Part shown: positions 34,729-45,411 of the stretch, one piece after another
Position numbering within the stretch: position 1 is the first letter of the stretch
How the letters are laid out: every line of letters starts with the position of its first letter
Assembly (NCBI GenBank): GCA_033297205.1
Contig: MU859114.1
Coordinates: 1 to 64,000 of the forward strand
From: Pseudoneurospora amorphoporcata
Taxonomy: Eukaryota > Ascomycota > Sordariomycetes > Sordariales > Sordariaceae
DNA: 64,000 nt
Direction of reading: 5' to 3'
Program-made: the position numbers and the translations under genes
The notes under the pieces: model-generated
The model's input: only the letters and a program-made list of their open reading frames with translations
What the model was told of the DNA's origin: nothing
Database searches by the model: none

Positions 34729-37311
34729 AAGAGCCAGAAAAGAGCGAAAGAGACTTTGGACGGTGTGATTGAAGGAAAATCTAGACTGCTTCTGTTTGGC
34801 GAACTATAGTTACGTGGTTGAGCTGGTATACTTCGAGGCCGAGGACACGCTTTCTCACCATCAAAGCTTTCAGCCCGAACCATGGCGAGTGTTTTTCCAT
34901 TCTTCCGGACACGCCCCGCTTACGTGTTTGGTGTCATCAGCGATTCAATAAGCACACGCCTAGAACAGGATACCTTTCGTCTTCCCTCAGCGTCACGATC
35001 AAACAGGCACAAACACAAATTTTCCATTATCACGGATTTTTATTCGGTTTTTATTCGGTTTCCGCTCGCCTTTTTCCTTTGCTTTCCTTTACTTGATACC
35101 ACAGGTTTGGCACAAAAATTTGGATACAACAACATAAGGACACGGATACCGGAAACAGGATCCCTTGGATACCACACAGATCACATCTCAGATACCAGAA
35201 CCAGTTCACTCGGAGGAAACTAATGAGGTAGCTTCTTCTACTTTGTTACATTTCGTCTTCTTTTTGTTGCTTTTCTTTTCTTTTCACACATGTACAGCTT
35301 AATCCCACACGGTTATTTCCTTTGTTCCGGCTCGAGGTTCAAACAATACACATTCATACCCTTCCAGAAACTTTGGGTCCCCGATACAATACACTTATCT
35401 CACTGTCTCCTGTTCCCCCTCTCATGAATTCTGGAACGAATTGATGACATCAGAACATAATATCGCTCTCCTTCTTTTTTCTGATCTTTGTTTGGGTTTC
35501 TCTTCGTCGGTTTTCTTTTTATTGGGTCGTGACTTCTGGAAATCTCTCACCGAACAATAGGCTTCTTTGGCCGGTCTCAACTCTCTCACCTGTTACACCT
35601 CTTGTTTCCTTTTCCTTGGCTGATAAAACTTCCCCCGAAGTGACTAGAACTAAGATCAGATATGAGATAGAAAGGCGATCTTGAGGAAATAGTGAGAGAG
35701 ACGGTTCGGGCAACATGATAGGCTGAACTGGCGGGTTTCCTTTCACTTTGTCACTTGTTGGGATTAGACGGGAACTACCTAGGCAACGAAAATGTAAAAC
35801 AACCAGTCAACGATGATAACCAACACTCAACAAACGGTTGCGCGGCGGCTCGGGTTGCGGTGAACAGGATTATTACGGATCACGGTACGGAACAGGAAAA
35901 ACACGGCGAAAACGGTGTGGAGTCAATAACCATTCGGATTGGAAGGAAAAAGAAGATTCAGCTTTGTTTACATTTCTTTTTTCCTTTCCACCTTCGGATA
36001 TTTCTTTGGGGGCTACAAAAGGACCAGAGCATAGACGAGAAAAGAACAAGAAACATCGGGATTAGGTCAAGGGGAGTAGGGACGGATCGGAGTTATTTTG
36101 AAATTATCATATTTCGGAACGGAGAGGGAAAACTAGCATTGACTTTCCAAACAATCATTTTGGGTTGCTCGACTATTCGAGGAAAATTTGAAATTACAGT
36201 CATCAGACGGCCTCGAAGACCCGTCTGGTTCAGGCTGTGTGAGACGTGAGTAGTCTTATACCATGTATCAGAATTACTGTGAACAAAATAACGGCAAAAT
36301 TTTACATGGACGATTGGGTACGAATGAATCCAGTCATTGGTTAGGTTGACAAGGGGGCTTCTTCAGCCTGTTAAAAGGGGGCTCCAGAAACGGAGATTGG
36401 GTAGATCGGAGACGCGATCTCAAAAGAAGGCTTGCTAGGCGAGCGAGGCTTGTTAGTGTTCGATAAACGACGGACGGGGAATGAAACGAGTCTGAAGATT
36501 CCTCGGATACTTGGAGTGGTAGTCTAGACACTAGATGACAAACACTATTGCCAACAATTTATCACCTAAGCATAGACACGTAGACTACTGGACTAGGAAC
36601 ATCAGGAACGAAGCGCCAGGAATACCAGGGGCAGACACCAGGGACAGACAGACACCAAGGACACGGCAAGGGCGAGGTGCGAGACACAAAAATACATACA
36701 TGCCTGAGATCACATCACGTCAGTGTCAGGTCAGGAGGGACAGACTAACAGGACACTCGCTCCTCACCAGCTGTCCATCTCCCAATGATCGGAATCAGGT
36801 ACCATTCGCTAATCGGTTCAATTTCAGGTTCAGGTTTAGGTCCCCAAGAATGGAAATCAAAGTAGGGGCAGAGAAATCAGGGCAAGGGGTTGATCTATAC
36901 GTAGTACGTGTGTAGTCCGAAGCGACGACCAACTGCAAGTCACCATGGCAAAACAAAAAAGATGGAAACGGAGACATGACGCCAGGGCAGAGGCTCAGTC
37001 TTGCATGATCGGGGTTTTGGTTTGAGGAAAGGGTCGGTGTTTGGGCCATTCGCCCAAAGAGCTAGCAGTAGCGTCAGGCACCGGGACGGTGGCAGTGGGT
37101 AAACAGAGTCTTGGGTGGGTTGATGTAACGAAATATGCATGGAGTCATAATAATACACTCTTATGTTTTTATGGTGTTCTTTCGTTGATAGGTAAGCTCG
37201 TAAGGTAGACAAGGTAGGCAAGGTAGACAGGTTCGCTTCGATGCCCTTCAAGGTCGCCGATTCAGTCCCGAGTCTGACGACAGAACACATGACTACCTAT
37301 ACATAGGTACA
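34729..37311. other. Convergent intergenic region
   Basis: 2.6 kb between the 3' ends of the Myb-like gene (+) and the Trm9-like gene (-). The first part is T-rich and AT-leaning, as expected for 3' UTRs. A 164-codon frame at 35755..36249 begins with TTG and has no recognisable domain. Nothing else is supported. Confidence 0.5.
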
Positions 37312-38712
37312 CTATTGTTCGTCATTGGTAGCGTGGGTAGCCACGACCCACCAGTTGTCGCGCTCATACCCGCTCATGACGACTGCGCCTCGCGCTGCCA
37401 ACACATCCTCTTCCAGCTCACCTTTACGGTAGAGGTGGTAGTAGCGCTGGAAGACTGGGTCGGCGGCGTTGGCGGCGACACCCCCGGTGTCGGTCTTGGC
37501 CTTGGCATCAGAGCCATCCGCATCCGCCGTCGCGGCTGCGGCTGCGTCTGCGCTTGCGGGCTCGGTTACGCCCGCCCCCGTGCCGCTGCCGATCGCCGTG
37601 CTAGCGTCTTTCGGGATGGACGATGATGATAATGTTGACGATGATGTTGGGGCCTCAACTTTTTCCCCAACACTTTTACCGGCGATAGCTTCCTGTGGCT
37701 CAGTGCTATTCTGGGCTTGCTGCTGCTGCATTGGCGTATTCGCCTGCTCCTCCTGCGTCTGCTGCCGCTTTTGCTTCCCCTGCTTCGGAGCCTTTGGCTG
37801 CTTTTCCTTCTTGGGTTTGGGTTGTTGAGTCTTCAGCACCCAAGGGACCAACAGATCCTGCTCTCCGCCCTCGTCCCATCCACGACGACTCTCACCCTGC
37901 TCCAATGCCCAGACGTACACCATGACTTGGCCGCCGGTTCTGACGCATTTCAGGAGCTGTCGAATGGCCTCCTGTCGCCTAGTCCGGGTGGACATGTGGT
38001 GGATGACGGCGATACAGATAGCAAAGTCAGCTCGGCCTTCACGGAAGGGCAGCGATAGCCCATCGGCCACAAGCACGTCGTTCGCCACCGCCACCTCCCT
38101 GACCGAGTTTTTCCCAATGACGGCATTCTGAGCCTTCGATTCACCCTCTCCTCTTTGCTTCTTCTCCTTCTTGCTGCCACCTTCCGTTTGGGCTCTCGCG
38201 ACTTCAGCTTCAGGCTGCTGCGGTTTCTGCAGCTCCTTCACACGCTCGTTGGCGTGAGAAACAAGATTGGCACTCCGATCCGACCCCACCATGAAGGTGT
38301 TCTTGTTGACACCCAAGTACTTGCCATTGCCACAGCCCACATCGAGACCTACGTATCCAGGCTGCTGGGCATGCAGGAACTGGGCCACGGCAGGCCAGGG
38401 CTTGTACCGCGTGGCCGAAAAGTGCGGTGCAATAGCCTCGTACACGTTATGAACGTTGGCACGCTCGTAGGCCTCCGCTTCAGCTTCTGGGTCCACCGCT
38501 GCTGCTGTGGCATCTGAGGAGGGCACCGCAGTGACCACAGCATCAGAATCCCCGACAGCTGCACTCGCACCTTGTGCGGCACCTGGAGCTGTCTCTGTAC
38601 TACTGCCAGGGGCAGAGGCGGCAGGAGCGGCAGTTGATTTCAAAGCTGCCGCTGCTGCCAGCTTCGCAACAGCATCAGCCGCTGACACGGAGGGCAATGA
38701 ATGTGATCCCAT
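37312..38712 (-). CDS. trm9: Trm9-like tRNA wobble-uridine carboxymethyl methyltransferase
   Basis: Single exon, 466 aa, starting at the ATG at 38712 (MGSHSLPSV); the upstream continuation of the frame begins only at TTG. An Ala-rich N terminus (about 80 aa) precedes the Trm9 signature VYEAIAPHFSATRYKPWP. SAM motif I is LDVGCGNGK (residues 123-131), followed by ADGLSLPF, FAICIAVIHHMSTRTRRQEA, GGQVMVYVWALEQ, DLLVPWV and the C-terminal RYYHLYRKGELEEDV...SGYERDNWWVVA. Trm9 with Trm112 methylates cm5U to mcm5U at tRNA position 34, aiding decoding of AGA and GAA codons. It is longer than yeast Trm9 (about 280 aa) because of a charged insert after motif I and a Gln/Ala/Ser-rich insert before the C-terminal block. 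Confidence 0.92.
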   Translation of the reverse strand: MGSHSLPSVSAADAVAKLAAAAALKSTAAPAASAPGSSTETAPGAAQGASAAVGDSDAVVTAVPSSDATAAAVDPEAEAEAYERANVHNVYEAIAPHFSATRYKPWPAVAQFLHAQQPGYVGLDVGCGNGKYLGVNKNTFMVGSDRSANLVSHANERVKELQKPQQPEAEVARAQTEGGSKKEKKQRGEGESKAQNAVIGKNSVREVAVANDVLVADGLSLPFREGRADFAICIAVIHHMSTRTRRQEAIRQLLKCVRTGGQVMVYVWALEQGESRRGWDEGGEQDLLVPWVLKTQQPKPKKEKQPKAPKQGKQKRQQTQEEQANTPMQQQQAQNSTEPQEAIAGKSVGEKVEAPTSSSTLSSSSIPKDASTAIGSGTGAGVTEPASADAAAAATADADGSDAKAKTDTGGVAANAADPVFQRYYHLYRKGELEEDVLAARGAVVMSGYERDNWWVVATHATNDEQ

Positions 38713-40962
38713 CTTACCGGGGAGAGACAAGATAAGGAGCAAAGGTCAATGAAACAGACAATGCGCACACAAGCTATTGTTGGCAAGGTGATGGCCAGGG
38801 GTAGTGAACTCCGAGGCAAGGCAAGACAAAGCAAGCAAGCACAAGGCGGTGCTAAGGTGAGGTTCCGAATTGACTGATACCCAACTCAACCACTGGGCTT
38901 CAAGAAACCTTCTTCTCTTCTCTCCCGACAAGCTGGAATTACCCCTGAGACCAAAGCAAACGTGCGTGGGTTAAGAGAGAACTGGCCAGCAAGGGCAATG
39001 AGGCGGATGGAGGGTCGGGGAGGTCGGGCAATAGGCCGGGTGGGCTTAGCTGGCCGGGCAAGGTGGAATGGTGTGTGTTGTGCTTTGGTGCTGAGGTGTG
39101 AGGTGTTGGTGTGTATTGTGCTGTCCAGGAGGTTGCGTTGTCAGGGCTGTGTTTTTCTGGATCAAACAGTCAGGCCGTTACCCCGCATTCGGCAAGGGCT
39201 TGTTAGACCGAGAGTGAGCACGGAAGGGCGAGTCTAAGATCTGGGTGACCGAGTCCGAGATGCAAAGTCTGACTCTTTGACTCTTTTCTGGTGGTGAGGA
39301 CGTTGACTCGTACGCGTGCAAGACAAGTCTCTCGACACAACACACTTGACCGCTGGTTCGGGCGAGGCTGAGCTTTGCGCAGTGAACCTTGAGGCTAGAC
39401 CAAAGTGTCTAAGAGGACCGGATGAGAAGCCGAAGCGGACGACAGGTTGTTGTCTCAATGGTTGGACGCCGGCTGTTTGCAGGCTGCAGGACTTGTGCAG
39501 GATTCGCAGGGCTGGTGGCTCTCTTCCCGTGTGCTGGCGCGCTTGGTGCCTCTTCCAGAAGATCCGGTGGCCGACCGTAGGCGTAGGGCGTCCCGCGGAT
39601 GATGGGCCGGACAATGGGTTGGGATGGGGGTGCAGAGGACGGCGATGAGGCCAGGATGGGGATCTAACAAACAAACGCACTTGGCGAGGTGTGAAAGGTC
39701 AGACATGAAAAGAAAGAATAGTGGAGAGGGTGCAAGGTTCCACCGCGGCAACCCCTACCGTAACCGCTACTGTACCGTTCTGCCCTGCACAATGCATGAT
39801 CACAAGGATGCAGTGCCGCCCACGAACGGTGGAGTGATCGGGCAACGTCTTCTGTCCACTCTCCCAGCAAAGAGGAACAGCTGCCCGGGCATGCCTGTTC
39901 GCTCAGGTCCCTACCACGCTGACTGCATCCCTGACCCATTGGGCACTGAGACCAATTGACCCAATCCGAGTGGTTCGGAGCTGGCAGCCTGCAGTAGTTG
40001 GGTTCTGAAGAAACCGCCATGTCATCACCACGACCGAGGGGAGTTCGTGACGTAAAACGGGTCGACATGGGCGTTCCCGTCGCTAGTGTCCGTTCGTTGA
40101 CGAGAGAACGGAAGAACGTGTGTGTAAAAAACGATGAAGTGATGCAGTTGCACTGACCGGTATGATGGAGCTTTTCTCCCCTAGCAACTCCTGGGTACCC
40201 AAACATCAACACGACCCCCAACCCAAAGTGACGTCTGTGCGTGACGGGCTGACGGCGGCTGACGGGCGTCCGCATTCCATTTTCTCCCGGAGCCGCGCCA
40301 GCCTTTGAGGGCTTCCTTCAACAACATCGTCACAACAGCCGCCGTGTTTACTCGAAAAAAGACTCGCGGAATCTCCCGACGACGGACCCTCACGCACGTC
40401 GGTAACATTTGCCGGTTTGTAAAACCTGCTGAACCTTGCTGTGTACCGTCTTACAGACCGAGTTTGACTCTGATCGGACCCAAAGATGTGGACTCTGGAG
40501 GAACCAGAGGGGGCCTGAACGTGCTGAGGGTGCACAGGTCTAACCTGTTGTGCGGCTACATCATCGCTTGCTGGCCAGTTTGGACTGCAACATGACTGCA
40601 GTGCCCACACGCAAGGGGGGGCTCCGGCTCCTGCTGGCACGACACTGAGCGAGGTACAAGGCTGCTACATGAGGGGAACATGGAGACACCTCCAGGTACT
40701 TGTTCGTCCGCCACGCTGGGGGTACATCCATCACAAAGCTACAGAAAGCCCCCTCGTTGGTTGATGTCTTTCCGACCTTGAACAATTCTCCGATCTCACT
40801 TTTATCTCACTTCTTCCCATCGATTGACACCACGTTGGCTACCGCCGCAATTTTTCAATGAACAGCAGTTCCAGTTCGGCTGCAATGCTGCGCTACACAC
40901 TGCGCGCTGCTATGCACTTTAGCTGACGACCTCCTCGAGCCCAACCGACCGAACCCATCGCT
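38713..40962. other. Intergenic, upstream of the Trm9-like gene
   Basis: 2.25 kb between two minus-strand genes. Frames at 39664..40275 (-) and 40206..40640 (-) lack domains and plausible splice partners. It should hold the promoter and leader of the Trm9-like gene and the 3' UTR of the dehydrogenase gene. Confidence 0.5.
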
Positions 40963-42273
40963 TTACCTCTTGCCCGTATTCAGGGGGCTCTGCGCATCAA
41001 ACACATCAGTCGTGATCAGGTCGGGATATGTCACTCCACCCTGCTTCAGCGCTTCCTCCATCACCGCCATGATCACCAGGCTCTCCTCCCACGGCAACGA
41101 CTCGCTCTCCTTCTTACCATCCCGGATGCAGCGCGCGCACTCGTCGGCCTCCCAGAACATGCCGTGGCCCCAATCCCGCTCGGGGTCCTTGGGAATCGAA
41201 AAGTCGACAGTCTCCATCTTGCCGCCGGCATCACTTCGGATCACCTTGTACTGCAGCGGCCGGTACGCTGGTCCCGTCACGTGGATCTCGCCGCCGGAAC
41301 CCTGAATCCGGATAGCCGGTCCGGCCGTGTTTTCGTTGTCCACCCCGGTAGCCAGCCGGAGAGAGGTCAGGGCAATGCCCTGGCTCTTGTGTTGCGGCCA
41401 CTGCACGATAATGCTAGTGGCCTCGTCGGCGCCCGTGTGGTACTTTTGGACAGCTGCCACAACCTTGGGCTTCTCCTTCTCCTTCTGTAGGTGGTACATG
41501 GTCTGAAAGACCCAAGTCAGCGAGTAAATGCCGAGGTCAAGAAGGGCACCTCCAGCCAGGTCTGGGTTGACCATGCGGTTCGTGTCCGGGAAGCTAACGG
41601 TGCCATCGGGCTTGTCGTTGCCGACGGACAGATCGGCTATTGCAGTCAGTCAGTATACGATTGCCACTCCTCACGTATCAGCATACAGAGGCAGAGTAAC
41701 GTACCAACAACACGGTAGACGGTGCCAATGGCTCCAGACTGAATCAGCTCCCTGACCTTGATGCTAATGGGCTGATAGCGAGTCCAGACCGCTTCCATGA
41801 AGAAGACATTCTTCTCCTTGGCCTTCTGGACCAGCTTGTGGGCCTGTGAGGCCGTCACCGTGAGGGCCTTCTCGCACAAGACATTCTTGCCGGCCTCGAG
41901 AGCAAGCATGGCATTCTGGAAGTGATGGCTGTGGGGAGTGGCCACATAGATGATATCGATCTTGGGGTCAGCGACAAGCTCGCGGTAGGACGCGTAGGCC
42001 TTAGCCGAACTGGGGGCCTTGATCTTTACAAGGAACTCTTCGGCTCTCTGCTTGGAGCTAGACGAGGCTGCGGCAACGACCTCGTGACGGACATCGTGGA
42101 CGTCGCGGGTGGTGGCGGGATTGGTGAGCAGATCCTGGGTGAATGCTGAACAGGCGAGTTCTGGTCAGTTTGCTGCGTTGTCATAGTGGTCCAGATGGGC
42201 GAGACTCACTCTCAGCGATCCACCCGGTTGCCATAATACCCCACTTGAGGGTGAACGGGGTGTTGGACGCCAT
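40963..42273 (-). CDS. Gfo/Idh/MocA dehydrogenase (dihydrodiol / D-xylose dehydrogenase type)
   Basis: Exons 42210..42273, 41705..42145 and 40963..41636 give 392 aa. Introns are 64 nt (GTGAGT...TTCAG) and 68 nt (GTACGT...AATAG). The N terminus MASNTPFTLKWGIMATGWIA carries the Rossmann glycine pattern for NAD(P). YVATPHSHHF and NVLCEKALTV match the family (EKP is EKA here), as does MEAVWTRY. The C-terminal half has GGALLDLGIYSLTW and GSGGEIHVTGPAYRP. Fungal relatives are dimeric dihydrodiol dehydrogenases / NADP-dependent D-xylose 1-dehydrogenases, cytosolic; the substrate here is inferred only. It is divergent from the aldo/keto reductase gene 749 bp away. Confidence 0.9.
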
Positions 42274-43022
42274 TGTTGCTTGCTTTTCTTCCACGCGACT
42301 GATATCTCTCCGTCTGAACAGATCAAAAGACTGTCGATGGGAGATTGGACAATTAAAAACGACCTGGCGAAGTGATAAACACACGTTACATAGGTACCTT
42401 ACCTAGGTAGGTGCCTGTGGTCGTCTCCGATGCGCTGGGGTCGGTGTTCCCCTCATTCTCACTTGGCCCCATGGGGGGTTGATGGCGGGGCACTCGGCCG
42501 GTTTGGGCGCCCCTAGGCTGTTGTACGGGCCGGTCTCGCGGACAAGAGCGATACGCAGGTCACCTCCACGCCAGATGCCCTGGCAACGATGCCGAAACCC
42601 CAGGTAGCATCTCGATCGACTGGCAGAGAAGATGTCGGGCTCGAGTCCGAAAGGAAGGTGGAAGATTCGGATCGGTCAATCGGCGCTAGCACTAACAATA
42701 TCCACCGTGACCCCTTCCTCGTGCTGAACGTCATCCCTTTAAGAATGAGCCAACCATGGGAAACACAACGACTACACTACGTACCTTGAACAAGTCCGTC
42801 GTATATCCATTTCCGTCACACTCAAAGCCCTGCTAGCCAAGCAATTCTAGACCGTCGACCGACCATCCTTAATATCCCTTTCCTTTCCCACCAAATCCAC
42901 CTCGCTGTCGCCAAGAGTAGACCTACAGAGCCTCGCTCATCCAACGCCAACTCAGCCGCAGAGTGCTGCCACATTCCCACAAAGTCATCCGTACCCAAGA
43001 CTAGAATAGCCCATGTCAGCCA
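42274..43022. promoter_or_regulatory. Divergent promoter region between dehydrogenase and aldo/keto reductase
   Basis: 749 bp separate the two start codons, so both promoters must lie here. Around 42388..42412 the palindromic motif TACCTAGGTA is embedded in a repeat-like context (ATAGGTACCTTACCTAGGTA). No TATA box or known binding site can be named with confidence. Confidence 0.5.
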
Positions 43023-44572
43023 ATGGCCCTTCGCCTGAAAAGAGGACCATCTTTGTGTTGCTTTCCCGTGCCTCCTCTTCCACAAGTGCGTGCTTTTGCT
43101 GCTTCTACTTCTCAAGCGACCACAAAGCTGCTGCCCCTCCTGCTGCCCTACCGTCCCGCCCACGCCCACGCCAAAAACGCCCACCAGAGCGGGCTCTCCC
43201 TTCATCAGCGTCAGACAGCCAACACCAACGGCATCCATTTCAAGAAGCCCACCACACAAGTTCGCAAGCCTCGGAGCACAAGCAGCGCGGCCCTTTCTCC
43301 CATTGCTACTAGGCAACTCAGAGGCATCCGTAGTACAACCATTATGGCGAGCGCGAGTGCGTCAACCGACAGCCCTGCGGGGTCAGATCCCCTCCATCCC
43401 AAGGTCAACATGCCGCGGATGGTCTACGGCACAGCCTGGAAGAAGAACCGCACCGCCGACCTGGTCTACCAGGCCATCAAGGAGGGCTTCCGCGGTATCG
43501 ATACTGCCGCCATGAAGCGACACTACAGCGAGGAGCTGACGGGTGAGGGCATTCGGAGAGCCATCAAGGACGGCATCGTCACCCGGGAGGAACTATACGT
43601 GAGTAATCTTACCACCACCACCACCACCACCACCACCACCACCACCACCCGATTCATTTCCCTTGCAGGAATATGTACTTGTAGATTGACACATTACATG
43701 AAAAGATCCAAACAAAGTACACCCCCCACGACGACGCCTTCCTAGCCGAACCCGCCCTCTACCCAACCATAACCTCGCAAGTTCTCGCCTCCGTGACCTC
43801 CTCCCTGCGAAACCTCGCCCACTCCGACTCGGAAGAGGACACAAGCTACATAGACTGCCTAATTATGCACTCCCCCTTCCCCGACCCAGTCTTCACGCTT
43901 GAAGCCTGGACGGCCTTACAGTCTTTCGTCCCGCACCGCATCCGCTCGCTGGGCATCTCCAACATCACTCTGCCCGAACTGCAGTACCTTGTCGCCGACC
44001 CTCGCGTGACGGTGTACCCGACGGTTATCCAGAACCGCTTTCGCCGCGCCGAGCGCCGGTGGGACTTCGAGCTGCGTCGGTGGTGCGCGAACCAGAATAG
44101 CACGCGCTGGAAGGGCGAGAAGAGAACGCGCTACCAGGGGTTCTGGACGCTGACGGGGAACAGGGGTGATTGGCCGACGCAGAAGTTTGTGAGGGAGTTG
44201 GCGGCGGCGGTGCCCAAGTCGACGCAGGACGTTGAGGCGCTGGAGGCGGAGGCTGCGGCGGCGGCAGAAACAGAAGAACAAAAAGAAGGTGATGATGGGG
44301 GGAACCTTGCCGACAGAGACCCAGAAGGGACAGGGGATCTTGAGAGCGGGGATGGGGAGTTGGGCATAAGTCTGGAAGCTGCCTGGTATGCGCTAATCAT
44401 ACTGGGAGCGGACGTGGTGGTTCTGAACGGAACGACGAGTCAACAACACATGAGGGATGATCTGGAATGTTTAGAGAGAGTAGAGAGGTGGAGGAAGACG
44501 CCGCAAGGGAGAAAAGTGTGGAATAGGTGTCTTGAAGGATTCAAGGCGTTGGTGGGCATGCCGCCTTGTTAA
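43023..44572 (+). CDS. Aldo/keto reductase with N-terminal extension
   Basis: Exons 43023..43598 and 43706..44572 give 480 aa. The 107-nt intron (TAC|GTGAGT...AAAAG|ATC) contains an (ACC)13 microsatellite. The AKR catalytic residues are visible: Asp160 (GIDTAA), Tyr168 (KRHYSEE), Lys196 (IQTKYTP) and His247 (CLIMHSP). RSLGISNITLPELQYL is the conserved GVSNF-like block. An acidic Ala/Glu-rich insert (about residues 390-430) is unusual for the family. The first 107 residues are Arg/Ser/Thr-rich and resemble a mitochondrial presequence; a second ATG at 43344 (MASASAS) would give a cytosolic-type start. Substrate unknown. Confidence 0.88.
43611..43650 (+). repeat. (ACC)n microsatellite in the AKR intron
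   Basis: Thirteen uninterrupted ACC units starting 12 nt after the 5' splice site. Read through without splicing it would encode poly-Thr, so the intron call rests on the GTGAGT donor and on restoration of the IQTKY motif. Confidence 0.95.
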
Positions 44573-45411
44573 AAATTTGTCGGGGGTGCGTGTAACTCAA
44601 AAGGGGCGAGAAAGCGGGCATGACTGGTTGGTTCATGTATAATAGATGGTGGACCTCGACGGGAGTCCGTGGATGAGTGTTAAACATACTGGCGTTGTCT
44701 TCTCGTTCAAATACCAATAGTGACAGAAGAGGAGGAAGTGAAAACTCAGGATGAGGGGAGCTGACATCTGACGGCAACAAAGGGGGGTCCAACGGAACCC
44801 GGGATGTTAATGGCCAGAAGATGAGCAAAAGAGTTATTATGGATACAATGACTTCCTTACCATATATCTAAGCTGATTCAGATCTGGATGTATTGCATTA
44901 CGGTACCTGAATCAAAGGGCTCGAAACAAAAGAGAGAAAGGGGTTTAGTCCCGAGTGAAGTCGCTTCGCAAAGTTACCGATAAGTAGAGAGCGTGTAAGA
45001 AACCCTAAGGTAACCCGTGAGTATCTCGGGACTACGAAAAGGGGCATCTTCTGGGTGGCAAAAGGACATCTAGCTACACCATCGACGATCCTCTTCACAC
45101 CTGAATACTACAAAGATTGCCGATACCGATATGCTATGCAAAGGCTAGCAAATACTAAGCACTTCTTCACAAGCCACTCAACAGACGACTCAGATTTCCA
45201 AGGTTTTATCGCCAAGTAGTCTCAACTGATAAACTGCCGAAACTCATCCTTTCAACATGCTAATCATTCATCACTCCTCAGTTGCTACCCTTAACTAAAT
45301 CCACACAGCCAAGCCATCCTCAACTTTACTCAAACACCCATCATCCTCTACCCTAACATCCCAACATCCCATCCATCTCCCATCTCCCCTTCTCCACTTT
45401 CAACCTCCCAC
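44573..45411. other. Convergent intergenic region
   Basis: 839 bp between the stop codons of the aldo/keto reductase (+) and Nic96 (-). Both 3' UTRs must lie here; no gene, repeat or structured RNA is seen. Confidence 0.6.
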
